A stretch of 64,000 nt of DNA from Collinsella aerofaciens (GTDB taxonomy: Bacteria > Actinomycetota > Coriobacteriia > Coriobacteriales > Coriobacteriaceae). Positions 24,245 through 32,856 of the stretch are shown piece by piece. The position numbers and the translations under genes are program-made. The notes under the pieces were generated by a model. It worked only from the letters and a program-made list of their open reading frames with translations. It was not told the origin of the DNA and did not search any database. The DNA is taken from positions 62,001 to 126,000 of the forward strand of contig NZ_WWSY01000003.1 in assembly GCF_009876115.1 (NCBI RefSeq), in the 5' to 3' direction. How positions within the stretch are numbered: position 1 is the stretch's first letter; each line of letters begins with the position of its first letter.

Positions 24245-25828
24245 TTATGCCTCCTTATTTCGATCGAACACGATTTGTCCGTCCGACATCGTCATATCAA
24301 CCGCAAGATCGCGTGCGTCGCGATAATCGAGGTCAAACACATCCCGATCGAGCACGCAGATATCGGCAAGCTTGCCGACCTCGAGCGTACCCAGCTCATC
24401 TTCGCGCATCAGATCGTACGCGCCCCCGGCAGTCCAAGCGCGCAAGAGCTCGACAAGCGTCAGCGTGTTGACCTCATTCACGGGCAGTCCGTCGGCGAAG
24501 AATCCGCCGCACGCGCTGTAGATTGACTCGCCCAGGCTCGGAATCAACAGCGGCAAATCCGTTCCACAGCACACCGTGCATCCGGAATCTTCCATGCCGC
24601 GGCGATTCCAGCTGTGCAAAAGTCGCGTCTCGCCAATTTGTCGACGCATCATCGACAGGCAATCCTCGCGCCGGTCCAGCGTCAGAATCTGCGGATAGAC
24701 CTCGCAAATTCCACCTAACTTGCCAAACTCGACAAGATCGGTCGGGTCAGAGTTCTCGAGATCGGTAATCGCATGGCGGCGAAGCATCCGTCCATGCTCG
24801 TCTCGAGGCAGCGAGGCATAGAGCGCCACGGTGCGACGAACGGCGCCATCACCCTGGCAATGCAAGGAATATCGGAAGCCGTCAGCATCAATTGCACGCA
24901 GCTCGCTTTCAATCAGATCCCACTCTGGCTCCTCGACGACCGTCTTGCCGGCAGCGCCCGCATCGGCCGTATCCTCATAGGGGTCAATCATCTCGGCAAG
25001 CCCCGCCCATACGCCGCGATCGGTCATACGGTTGAAGCCAGAAAAACGAACGAACGGTCCCCGGAAGCGCTCTCGTGCCTCGCGAGCATATGCCAGATTT
25101 GCACCAGCGCCCACCGGCTGCGACATCATAGAGACGCGAACCGTCAGCTCGCCAGATTCCTCACGGCGAGCCATTTCGTCGGCAAAGCCGTAGTAGTCAT
25201 CAAACGCCATCTCCTTGATGGCGGTAACGCCGCGCTCGTTAAGCATGCTCATGTAGTCCGAATACCCCGCGCGCACCTCGGGCAACGCGAGGAAATCGCT
25301 CATCATGCGCCAGATCTTCTCGGCATAGCACGCCTGCGGTGTAAAACCGTATCGCGCACTGGCGGCAGCATTGAGAACGCAGGTCTCCGCGCCCGGTGTA
25401 AAGCAGACGACAGGGATATCACCAAAAAACTCGTCAAACACAGCTGCCGTATTTGCGTTCTCGGCATCCGATGCCAACGTTTCGGATAGGTTGTGGCCAA
25501 AAGCCGCCGCGCAATCCGGATGATCTTCTTTCCATGCACGCAAGAGCGACACGGCCTCTTTGGCATCATCGATGCCGGACAGATCAGACCCCAACGTCCG
25601 CAGCGCCCAGCCTGTATAGAAGGTATGTACATCGATCAGACCAGGCATGACGGTGCGGTCGCCCAGATCAACTACCTCGTCCGCCTGGGTCAAATACGAA
25701 GCCACCTCACACTTGGTGCCAACCGCCTCAATTCGATTGCCACGGACCGCTACGAAACCTTCAAACGGCAGGTCCCCCGTACCGGTAAAGACGCTCTTAG
25801 ACGTCAGGACCGTTAAACGATCAGACAT
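24245..25828 (-). CDS. YtcJ-like amidohydrolase with an altered metal motif
   Basis: A 527-residue amidohydrolase-3 (YtcJ) family protein, one base from frlC. The usual PGFIDxHxH metal motif is here PGLIDVHTFYTGW, so the second histidine is missing; the later histidine SLHCQGDGAV, RRHAITDLE and the aspartate CCGTDLPLL are kept. ENANTAAVFDEFFGD and KEMAFDDYYGF follow the family pattern. It may hydrolyse an N-acyl or amide derivative of the imported Amadori compound, or it may have changed chemistry. The ATG at 25828 has AGGTGG upstream. Confidence 0.8.
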   Translation of the reverse strand: MSDRLTVLTSKSVFTGTGDLPFEGFVAVRGNRIEAVGTKCEVASYLTQADEVVDLGDRTVMPGLIDVHTFYTGWALRTLGSDLSGIDDAKEAVSLLRAWKEDHPDCAAAFGHNLSETLASDAENANTAAVFDEFFGDIPVVCFTPGAETCVLNAAASARYGFTPQACYAEKIWRMMSDFLALPEVRAGYSDYMSMLNERGVTAIKEMAFDDYYGFADEMARREESGELTVRVSMMSQPVGAGANLAYAREARERFRGPFVRFSGFNRMTDRGVWAGLAEMIDPYEDTADAGAAGKTVVEEPEWDLIESELRAIDADGFRYSLHCQGDGAVRRTVALYASLPRDEHGRMLRRHAITDLENSDPTDLVEFGKLGGICEVYPQILTLDRREDCLSMMRRQIGETRLLHSWNRRGMEDSGCTVCCGTDLPLLIPSLGESIYSACGGFFADGLPVNEVNTLTLVELLRAWTAGGAYDLMREDELGTLEVGKLADICVLDRDVFDLDYRDARDLAVDMTMSDGQIVFDRNKEA

Positions 25829-25837
25829 CACAACCAC

Positions 25838-27301
25838 CTACACCGGAAGCATGCCAGAGATTGCCGTTACGATCAGGCCAAAGACGACCATAAAAATGAA
25901 GAACTTCCAAATGGTCTTCCACCATTGACCAAACGAGATCTTTGCCACGGCAAGACCGGCAACCGTCATGCCCGCCACGGGACTGATGGTGTTGATGGTC
26001 TGATTAGCAAACTGGAGCGCGGTAACGGCGGCTTCGGGATTGAGGCCCATAAGCTCGGTCAGCGGACCCATGACGGGCATGGTGAGCGCCGCAAGTCCAG
26101 AGCTCGAGGGAACCAGCAAAGAGAGCAGGCCAAGGACGATATACATAAACGTGGTGTAGACGGCGGCAGGTGCACCGGCCAGTGCAGTAGCGAGCGCCTG
26201 GAGGATGGTGTCGATGATCATGCCACCCTCTGCAATGACCAAGATGCCGCGAGCGATGCCGATGACGATGGCGGCGTACGCAAAGTCGGCAATGCCTTTA
26301 ACGAACTCCTCGGCGATCGTCTGCTGGTCAAGGCCGCCCAGGATACCGGCAAGCAAGCCCATACCAAGGAACACGGCGGAAATCTCATTCATGTACCAGC
26401 CCTGGGTAACAAGACCCCAGACGATAATGCCCATACCGCAGGCAAAATCGATAAGCACGAGCTTCTGACGGGTAGTGAACTCTTCCTCGATGGAGGCATC
26501 GGTCACGGAAAACTCAACACGCTTGAGCTTGTCGTCCTCGTACGTAATGGACGACTCGGGGTTTTTCTTGACACGCATGGCATAGCGCATGGCCCACGCG
26601 ATACCGACGGCAGTGAAGATGACCCAAGAAACGGCGCGCAGCCACAGCTGAGGATTGCCCTCGATACCAATGATGCCTTGGGCGATCAAAACATTAAACG
26701 GGTCGATGGTCGAAGCACAATATCCCAGGTTAGGACCAAGGAAGCAGATGATAAACGCCGTCATCGAGTCATACCCGATACCCATCATGATGGGAATGAA
26801 GATGGCATAGAACGGCAGGGCTTCCTCAGACATACCAAACGTAGTGCCGCAAATGGACAGCAACGTCATCGTGATGGGAATGATGAGGATGTCCTTGTTC
26901 TTGAGCTTTTTAATCACACGGCTCATGCCGGCATTCAAAGCGTTGGTCTTGGTGATGACTGCGAACGATCCGCCAATCAATAAGACGAACGCAACGACGT
27001 CGGCAGCCTCCTGGATGCCCTTAGTAGGCGCTTGCAGGACCGCAAAGATATCCTGGCCCAGATTGATGGTCTCGCCGGTCTCGGAATCGGTGTAGTTCTT
27101 ATCGACCTGTTCATAGGTTCCAGCAACGGCGACTTCACGCTCGCCCGCCGCTGTCGAAATCGTCTTGCGCTGATACTGACCAGAGGGAACGATCCAAGTC
27201 AGGACCGCAAAGACAACGATCAGCAAGAACATGATCGTATAGACATGCGGTAATTTGAACTTAAAACGTCTGTTTGTCTTCTTCGCCTTCGTATCTGACA
27301 T
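25838..27301 (-). CDS. YfcC-family (AbgT/DcuC-like) membrane transporter
   Basis: A 487-residue polytopic membrane protein with about 12 helices. LPHVYTIMFLLIVVFAVLTWIVPSGQY and LGQDIFAVLQAPTKGIQEAADVVAFVLLIGGSFAVI are the conserved start of YfcC-type carriers, and LLSLLVPSSSGLAALTMPVMGPL plus TINTISPVAGMTVAGLAVAKI are re-entrant motifs. Members move amino acids or peptides. In this operon it most likely imports the frl substrate, replacing the ABC or permease systems used elsewhere. The ATG at 27301 has a perfect GGAGG five bases away. Confidence 0.83.
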   Translation of the reverse strand: MSDTKAKKTNRRFKFKLPHVYTIMFLLIVVFAVLTWIVPSGQYQRKTISTAAGEREVAVAGTYEQVDKNYTDSETGETINLGQDIFAVLQAPTKGIQEAADVVAFVLLIGGSFAVITKTNALNAGMSRVIKKLKNKDILIIPITMTLLSICGTTFGMSEEALPFYAIFIPIMMGIGYDSMTAFIICFLGPNLGYCASTIDPFNVLIAQGIIGIEGNPQLWLRAVSWVIFTAVGIAWAMRYAMRVKKNPESSITYEDDKLKRVEFSVTDASIEEEFTTRQKLVLIDFACGMGIIVWGLVTQGWYMNEISAVFLGMGLLAGILGGLDQQTIAEEFVKGIADFAYAAIVIGIARGILVIAEGGMIIDTILQALATALAGAPAAVYTTFMYIVLGLLSLLVPSSSGLAALTMPVMGPLTELMGLNPEAAVTALQFANQTINTISPVAGMTVAGLAVAKISFGQWWKTIWKFFIFMVVFGLIVTAISGMLPV

Positions 27302-27469
27302 AGATACCTCCAAAGAACTCGAGACTGCATCACATCTCGCTTCAACGCCTGCGCAAGGCAAACGTTCTATGACGTTCCATAGATTACCAGCAGCTTTTCC
27401 CATCATCAAGATAATTTCAAACTGATTGCCGCGACGCGGTTGAACGGTTGCGTTCGCGCCGTGAACGGT

Positions 27470-27509
27470 ATGGAAACGCCCGGTGAGATAATCCACCGGG
27501 CGTTTCCAT
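27470..27509 (-). terminator. Strong hairpin between frlR and the transporter gene
   Basis: ATGGAAACGCCCGGTG and CACCGGGCGTTTCCAT form a 16-bp perfect stem 11 bases past the regulator stop codon. There is no T-run, so it may be a processing or partial termination site setting lower expression of downstream genes, or a bidirectional barrier. Confidence 0.55.
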
Positions 27510-27519
27510 TCGCAATGTC

Positions 27520-28262
27520 CTAGATGTCAAAAACGTAGCGAGACCCAATGATCCGCTGACGACCGATGATAAACGGCCGCCGCTGCTCATCGAAAAAGAA
27601 GGCTTCCATATAAAACAAGGGTTCGCCAACGGGAACTGCCAACAGTCGAGCGACCTCGGGCGACGCGCACGCGATCTCGAGCGTGCACGGGTCGGTAAAC
27701 GCGGGCGTGCGGCCCGTCCGGTTGCGCACGAACTCAAAATGGATTGGTTAGATAGAGGTGCCGTTGATAGATAGGCGTTGTCCTCGTAAACGTATATGTT
27801 GTTCTCGAGCATGACAGGGACGCCATCGGCAGTACGCACACGCTCAACGCAAATCAAATCAGTTCCAACGGGAACACCAAAGAACTGCGCTTCGGTAGAA
27901 TCTGCCGGCAGTATCTTTCTCGAAATGACGCACGCCCCCGGCTCCATTCCGTTAACGCGGCATGCGTCCGAAAAACTCTGGACGTCATCCTTCTGGCGAA
28001 TCTTGCGCTTGAGCTTGGGGGCATTGACAAACGTGCCTTTCCCCTGCCGCTTCGTTAGATAGCCCTGCTGGACGAGCTCCTCAATAGCGCGTCGCACGGT
28101 AACGCGGCCAACTTTATAGTTCTCAGCCAATTCGAATTCGTTGGGTATCCGCGCGCCCGCCTTGTAGGCACCGGAATTGATTTCGTTTTTAATGATATCG
28201 ATAACCTGTTGGTACAGCGGTATCGCTGCTTTACCGTCAGTTAGTCCTTCAGTCGGTGGCAT
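27520..28262 (-). pseudogene. frlR: GntR/HutC-family regulator, FrlR-like, with a frameshift in an A4/T4 run
   Basis: The N-terminal GntR helix-turn-helix (PLYQQVIDIIKNEINSGAY, ENYKVGRVTVRRAIEELVQQGYL) and the UTRA effector domain are normal up to YLSTAPLSNQSI. The frame then shifts: the expected continuation FEFVRNRTGRTPAF...RYVFDI lies in another frame ending at 27520. Adding one base to the AAAA at 27736-27739 restores a 247-residue protein of normal family length. As written, the original frame runs on to 27417 with an unrelated tail. It is the first gene of the frl-like operon and probably its repressor. The shift may be a real mutation, a phase-variable tract or a sequencing error. Confidence 0.8.
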
Positions 28263-28288
28263 ATACCCTCTCCCAGCCCAATTAAGTC

Positions 28289-28329
28289 AAAAGCGGGCTT
28301 AAGGGCATTCAACAAGCCCTTAAGCCCGC
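28289..28329 (-). terminator. Intrinsic terminator after the HAD gene
   Basis: GCGGGCTTAAGGGC and GCCCTTAAGCCCGC form a 14-bp perfect stem followed on the minus strand by TTTT; it also separates this gene from frlR. Confidence 0.85.
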
Positions 28330-28412
28330 ATTAGCATAAAGTATGCTTGCTGTCGCACCAAAATGTCGGGTATTTACTCATCTGACCCGAAAAACGCGCA
28401 ACTACCGCGCTC

Positions 28413-29072
28413 CTAAGAAAGCGTGAGCAGCTCCGGCAGCTGGTCGATAATCTTGTCCGCGGCATCCTGGCTAAAGCCAAAGCGCTCCTCGCGCTTGGCA
28501 ATAACTGTCAGGCCGGCTCGCTTGCCGGCAGTGATGCCAGGCACCGAATCCTCAACGCAGCAGCAGCGATTCGCGGGCAGCCCCAGCAGGTCCAGCGCAT
28601 GCAGGTAGATGTCGGGCTCGGGCTTGCTCTCCTTAAACTGCTCGCCGCTCACCACATACTCAAAGGCATCCGACAGCCCGCACGCATTGAGCACTTCCTC
28701 GATGCTATCCATGGGAGACGAGCTGGCAAGCGCCACGCGAACGCCACGGCGCGGCAGCTCTCGAATCGTATCCACGGCGCCTGGGTTAATCAAAGCCTGA
28801 TAGTCGCGCGGACGCTTATGCGCCCACTCGTCCCAACGGATCAACGCTTCCTCGCCAGTTAAATGCCCCTTCCCGGCGCGCTCAAACCAATCGACCAGCA
28901 TACGCAGGAAGAACTGATGCGAGGTACCAACCTGCCCGTTCAACTCCTCTTGAGTCAGGTTAAGTCCAAGCTCCTTGGCAAACGCGGCAGTCTCGCCCAG
29001 GTAGTAATACTCGGTATCGACAATGACGCCGTCCATGTCAAAGATAACGGCGTCGAACGGAAATGCGGACAC
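28413..29072 (-). CDS. HAD-IA family phosphatase / beta-phosphoglucomutase-like
   Basis: A 219-residue HAD hydrolase. Motif I is VIFDMDGVIVDTE, motif II VALASSSP, motif III SKPEPDIYLHAL and motif IV VEDSVPGITAGKRAG. The cap is of the C1 type used by phosphoglucomutases and sugar phosphatases. The start is taken as GTG at 29072 (MSAFPFDAV), five bases after GGAGG; an upstream in-frame start would read back through the terminator of the preceding gene. Substrate unknown. Confidence 0.83.
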   Translation of the reverse strand: MSAFPFDAVIFDMDGVIVDTEYYYLGETAAFAKELGLNLTQEELNGQVGTSHQFFLRMLVDWFERAGKGHLTGEEALIRWDEWAHKRPRDYQALINPGAVDTIRELPRRGVRVALASSSPMDSIEEVLNACGLSDAFEYVVSGEQFKESKPEPDIYLHALDLLGLPANRCCCVEDSVPGITAGKRAGLTVIAKREERFGFSQDAADKIIDQLPELLTLS

Positions 29073-29087
29073 GGCACCCTCCCTAAC

Positions 29088-29113
29088 AAAAGGGCGCCCG
29101 CAAGCGGACGCCC
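29088..29113 (-). terminator. Intrinsic terminator between the two HAD genes
   Basis: GGGCGTCCGC-TT-GCGGGCGCCC with TTTT on the minus strand. It ends only about 15 bases before the GTG start of the next gene. Confidence 0.75.
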
Positions 29114-29135
29114 GAGCCATGCACTATCGGCGATT

Positions 29136-29978
29136 CTAGCCCAGCAGCTTATTCAGCGCCACCGCAATACCGTCTTCGTTGTTATTGGCGGTCACCATCT
29201 GGGCCACAGCCTTAACCTCATCGACGGCGTTGCCCATGGCAACACCGGTGCCGGCCCACTCAATCATAGACTTGTCGTTCTGGCCGTCGCCAAACGATAC
29301 GACCTCGCTGGCATCGATGCCGAGCTTGGGCAGGGCACCCTCGAGCGCGCGGGCCTTGTCAATACCGGGCGCCGTGTACTCAAAGTACCAGTCGGCCGTA
29401 AACATACCCGAAAGCGTCTGGGTAAAGGGCGCGTACATCTCCTCGTAATGCGCTTGCAGATAGGCCGGGTCGCCCGCCGTCAGCAGCTTGTCCACGGGAT
29501 AAGCATCAGCGACCTCATGCAGGCTCTCCACCTCGCGAATCTTAAGATCGCACGCGTCGCGCTCATACTTGACGATGTTTTTCTGCGAGCCATCCGGCAG
29601 CGTAATCATGCAATGGTACGAGTCCTCGACGTGCAAATCGCGACCGAGCGAAATCATAGGGATCACGTCAAAATTACGCAGGTGATCAATCAGGCGATGC
29701 AATTCGTCGGCAGGCATAGCCTGATCGAACAGCACCTCGTCGGTCTGGGCATCGACGACGTGTGCGCCGTTAAAGGCCACCAGCAGACCGTCATGGTTTT
29801 GAAGGTCGAGCTCCTGCGCCAAGGCGTGCAGCCCCCATGCGGGACGGCCCGACGCCAAGATGAGCTTAATGCCCGACTCCTGCGCAGCGAGCAGCTTCTC
29901 GCGCGTACGCGGGCTAATCACTTTCTGGTCGTTGGTGAGCGTACCGTCAATATCCATCGCGATGGCTTTGATTGCCAT
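29136..29978 (-). CDS. Cof-type HAD-IIB phosphatase
   Basis: A 280-residue HAD-IIB enzyme: motif I AIAMDIDGTLTND, motif II LILASGRP, and motifs III/IV KARALEGALPKLGI and VVSFGDGQNDKSMIEWAGTGVAMGNA. The family dephosphorylates sugar phosphates, flavin or PLP intermediates. The ATG at 29978 has GGGAGG upstream. It precedes another HAD gene but a terminator lies between them. Confidence 0.88.
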   Translation of the reverse strand: MAIKAIAMDIDGTLTNDQKVISPRTREKLLAAQESGIKLILASGRPAWGLHALAQELDLQNHDGLLVAFNGAHVVDAQTDEVLFDQAMPADELHRLIDHLRNFDVIPMISLGRDLHVEDSYHCMITLPDGSQKNIVKYERDACDLKIREVESLHEVADAYPVDKLLTAGDPAYLQAHYEEMYAPFTQTLSGMFTADWYFEYTAPGIDKARALEGALPKLGIDASEVVSFGDGQNDKSMIEWAGTGVAMGNAVDEVKAVAQMVTANNNEDGIAVALNKLLG

Positions 29979-30151
29979 ATATGCCTCCCTGTCATTGAAT
30001 AACCTTGTCTGAGTCATCATACAGAACAGCCACCGCGACTCCGTTTGCAACGGGAAAAATGTCATATTGTCCCGAACATGAACGGCGCGCCTTCGACGAT
30101 TGCGATGCCCGTCGAGGCGCCTCCCGATACATTCCATCCTATCCAAATAGC

Positions 30152-30186
30152 AAGGGGCCCGTATCCCAACGGATACGGGCCCCTTT
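30152..30186 (-). terminator. Bidirectional hairpin terminator after pgi
   Basis: AAGGGGCCCGTATCC and GGATACGGGCCCCTT form a 15-bp perfect stem 28 bases past the pgi stop codon; T-runs are short on both sides. Confidence 0.7.
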
Positions 30187-30214
30187 CAGCCATAAGCCAA
30201 CTCGGCCGTAAAAA

Positions 30215-31909
30215 CTACTTGCGGTGAGCGCGGTAGAACTCGATGAGCGCCTGGGTCGAAGCGTCCTGCTCGGCCTTGGCAGCGTCGTCGTGGAAGGCCG
30301 GGGTGATCTGCTTGGCAAGCTGCTTGCCCAGCTCGACGCCCCACTGGTCGTAGGAGTCGATGCCCCAGACCGTGCCCTCGACAAACGTGATGTGCTCGTA
30401 CAGGGCGATGAGCTCGCCGAGTGCGAACGGGGTCAGCGTGTCGCCAAAGATCGAGGTCGTCGGACGGTTGCCCTCAAAGCAGCGAGCCGGGACGATCTGC
30501 TCGGGCGTGCCCTCGGCGCGCACCTCATCGGCCGTCTTACCAAAGGCGAGCGCCTTGGTCTGGGCCAGGAAGTTGCCCAGGAACAGCTCGTGCACGTCCT
30601 GACCGCTGTCGGTTGCGGGGTTGGCGGTGTTGGCGAAAGCGATAAAGTCGGCCGGAACCACCACGGTGCCCTGGTGCAGCAGCTGGTAGAAGGCGTGCTG
30701 ACCGTTGGTGCCGGGCTCGCCCCAGAAGATCTCACCGGTATCGGAGGTCACAGCGCTGCCGTCCCAGCGGACGTGCTTGCCGTTGGACTCCATGGTGAGC
30801 TGCTGCAGGTAGGCCGGGAAACGGTGCAGGTACTGGCAGTACGGCAGCACGGCGTGGCTCTTGGAACCGAAGAAGTTGACGTACCAGACGTTGAGCAGGC
30901 CCATCAGCGCGACGGCGTTGTTCTCGAGCGGCGTGTTGCAGAAGTACTCGTCGATGGCGTGGAAGCCCTCGAGGAACTGCTGGAAGCGCTCGGGGCCGAG
31001 CACGACGATCAGCGACAGGCCCACGGCGGAGTCGACAGAGTAGCGGCCACCGACCCAGTTCCAGAAACCAAAAGCGTTAGCGGGGTCGATGCCGAAGGCC
31101 TCGACCTTCTCGAGTGCGGTGGAAACGGCGACAAAGTGCTTGGCCACGGCCTCGGCGTTCTGCTCATCGGAGCCGTCGATGGCACCCTGAGCCTTGAGCT
31201 GCTCGAGCATCCAGGTCTTGACCTCACGAGCGTTGGTGAGGGTCTCAAGCGTGGTAAAGGTCTTGGAGACGATAATCACGAGCGTGGTCTCGGGATCCAA
31301 ACCCTTGAGCTTCTCGGCCTGGTCGTTGGGGTCGATGTTGGAGATGTAGCGGCAGTCAATACCGGCGTCGGCGTAGGGACGCAGGGCCTCGTAGGCCATG
31401 ACCGGGCCCAGATCGGAGCCGCCGATGCCGATGGACACCAGGTGCTCGATCTTTTTGCCGGTAACACCCTTCCACTCACCGGAGCGCACGCGCTCGGCGA
31501 AGGCATACATGCGGTCGAGAACCTCGTGCACGTCGGCGACGACGTCCTGGCCGTCGACGATGAGCTGGCCCCTCTCGCTTGCCGGGCGGCGCAGCGCGGT
31601 GTGCAGGACGGCGCGGTCCTCGGTGGTGTTGATGTGCTCGCCGGAGAACATGGCGTCGCGGCGCTCCTCGAGCTTCACCTCGCGGGCAAGATCGCACAGC
31701 AGCTTGACGGTCTCATCGGTCACCAGGTTCTTGGACAGGTCGAAGTGCAGGTCACCGGCGTCAAAGCTCAGCTTGTTCACGCGCTCTGCATCGGCAGCGA
31801 ACCAGGCCTTGAGGTCGATGCCCTCGGCCTCGAGCTTCTCCTGATGGGCCTCGAGCGCCTTCCAAGCGGCAGTCGACGTAGCATCGATAGGTGCGGCAAC
31901 AGTTGCCAT
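30215..31909 (-). CDS. pgi: Glucose-6-phosphate isomerase
   Basis: A 564-residue cytoplasmic isomerase interconverting glucose 6-phosphate and fructose 6-phosphate. [46 protein letters not shown] and the catalytic [14 protein letters not shown] and [16 protein letters not shown] regions are present. The length matches the large bacterial Pgi type. The ATG at 31909 (MATVAAPID) follows GAGGAG. It links the frl pathway and general sugar use to glycolysis. Monocistronic. Confidence 0.95.
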   Translation of the reverse strand: MATVAAPIDATSTAAWKALEAHQEKLEAEGIDLKAWFAADAERVNKLSFDAGDLHFDLSKNLVTDETVKLLCDLAREVKLEERRDAMFSGEHINTTEDRAVLHTALRRPASERGQLIVDGQDVVADVHEVLDRMYAFAERVRSGEWKGVTGKKIEHLVSIGIGGSDLGPVMAYEALRPYADAGIDCRYISNIDPNDQAEKLKGLDPETTLVIIVSKTFTTLETLTNAREVKTWMLEQLKAQGAIDGSDEQNAEAVAKHFVAVSTALEKVEAFGIDPANAFGFWNWVGGRYSVDSAVGLSLIVVLGPERFQQFLEGFHAIDEYFCNTPLENNAVALMGLLNVWYVNFFGSKSHAVLPYCQYLHRFPAYLQQLTMESNGKHVRWDGSAVTSDTGEIFWGEPGTNGQHAFYQLLHQGTVVVPADFIAFANTANPATDSGQDVHELFLGNFLAQTKALAFGKTADEVRAEGTPEQIVPARCFEGNRPTTSIFGDTLTPFALGELIALYEHITFVEGTVWGIDSYDQWGVELGKQLAKQITPAFHDDAAKAEQDASTQALIEFYRAHRK

Positions 31910-32033
31910 AGAGTCCTCCTCAGCATACGGGCGCACGCCTCCATGCGCCCGGACATTCAGATGCCACTATTCTAGCGCAGGTCAAGACTATAATCAGCGA
32001 GCGTTGCCAATCGGCCCCCAAACGGCAACCGAT

Positions 32034-32050
32034 CAAAAAGGGGCAGGTTT
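32034..32050. repeat. Short direct repeat copy 1
   Basis: CAAAAAGGGGCAGGTTT, repeated exactly at 32768-32784. Next to it, TTTTGGCAGG (32052-32061) is mirrored as CCTGCCAAAA at 32763-32772. The pair brackets the truncated dehydrogenase gene. Confidence 0.6.
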
Positions 32051-32108
32051 ATTTTGGCAGGTCAAACGCTTTACCAATCAAAAATAACCTATCCCTTTAT
32101 GCCAAATA

Positions 32109-32633
32109 TTAGGCCGCTGCGCACACGCTGCCGAGCAACTCACGCAGAGGAGACCCAATGCCCTCCAGCAGTTCGGGCGCGATGATGGCGAAAACGGGAA
32201 CCTCGCCGGCACCCACAACGGCGGGCACTTTTCCCTCGGAGACGATGCATCCATAAGGCACAAAGCCGTCCTCACCGGCATCGAGCGCCTCCATACGACG
32301 GGCGAGCTCGCGCGCAAAGCCGGCCGTATCGGCATCGCCGATCGCCAGGACAAAGTCCACGCCCTCATCGGTCGCCAGGGCTACGGCCTCATCGACCAAA
32401 TCGTCTCCCCCGTCGCCCCCGACCAAACCGCAGCGGAAAAGCACGCGCTCGAGCAGGGCGCGATCGAGCGAGCCCAGCGCCGCCGAAACGAGTTCATCAC
32501 GCGTGTGCTTGTCGCCTCCCAGCACGACCAGCGCCTTGGTGCCGCCATAGTGAGCGACCAATCGCCCGCACCAGCGAGCCACATCCCCATCCGCAACCAA
32601 GCGCGTCGGCATACCAAACCCATAGTTGACCAT
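32109..32633 (-). CDS. Truncated iron-containing alcohol dehydrogenase-like protein (N-terminal half only)
   Basis: A 174-residue protein starting MVNYGFGMPTRLVADGD, like the NFxFxxPT start of iron-dependent alcohol dehydrogenases, followed by KALVVLGGDKHTRDELV and EGVDFVLAIGDADTAGFA, the GGGSxxD nucleotide region in altered form (GDADTA). The family's C-terminal metal-binding half is absent; full members are about 380 residues. It may be a decayed gene or a small NAD-binding paralogue. The start at 32633 has GGGG close by. It is flanked by short direct repeats. Confidence 0.6.
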   Translation of the reverse strand: MVNYGFGMPTRLVADGDVARWCGRLVAHYGGTKALVVLGGDKHTRDELVSAALGSLDRALLERVLFRCGLVGGDGGDDLVDEAVALATDEGVDFVLAIGDADTAGFARELARRMEALDAGEDGFVPYGCIVSEGKVPAVVGAGEVPVFAIIAPELLEGIGSPLRELLGSVCAAA

Positions 32634-32767
32634 TATCCCCACAACCCTTCCGTGCGTATAGGTGGTATCAATCGTTAGCCTCATGCTACGAAGCGAGGTT
32701 TTCCGAGCTGTTTCGCGCTCTTTAGAGCTGCGTTAAAAACCCGATGCAACCGCACGACCATACCTGC

Positions 32768-32784
32768 CAAAAAGGGGCAGGTTT
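32768..32784. repeat. Short direct repeat copy 2
   Basis: The second exact 17-bp copy of CAAAAAGGGGCAGGTTT, just upstream of the SOS-like boxes of the polymerase gene. Confidence 0.6.
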
Positions 32785-32812
32785 TGACGGTGTCCGGTCG
32801 AGTAGGTATTAT

Positions 32813-32826
32813 CGAACAGGTATTCG
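32813..32826. promoter_or_regulatory. LexA-like box 1
   Basis: CGAACAGGTATTCG matches 13 of 14 positions of the Gram-positive LexA/DinR pattern CGAACRNRYGTTYG. It is 31 bases upstream of the Y-family polymerase start. Confidence 0.55.
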
Positions 32827-32829
32827 ATA

Positions 32830-32843
32830 AGAACATGTGTTTG
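32830..32843. promoter_or_regulatory. LexA-like box 2
   Basis: AGAACATGTGTTTG, also 13 of 14 matches to CGAACRNRYGTTYG, 17 bases after box 1 start and just before the GGGAGG ribosome site of the polymerase gene. Confidence 0.55.
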
Positions 32844-32856
32844 ATGGGAGGCACGG

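Noticed and set aside
27417..28262. The 281-residue frame of the GntR regulator as an intact protein
   Set aside because: After residue ~175 it becomes Ser/Arg-rich out-of-frame sequence; the correct UTRA C-terminus is in another frame.
30224..31975. A 583-codon open frame on the plus strand opposite pgi
   Set aside because: Same reason: codon-bias shadow of pgi, with no recognisable domain or ribosome site.
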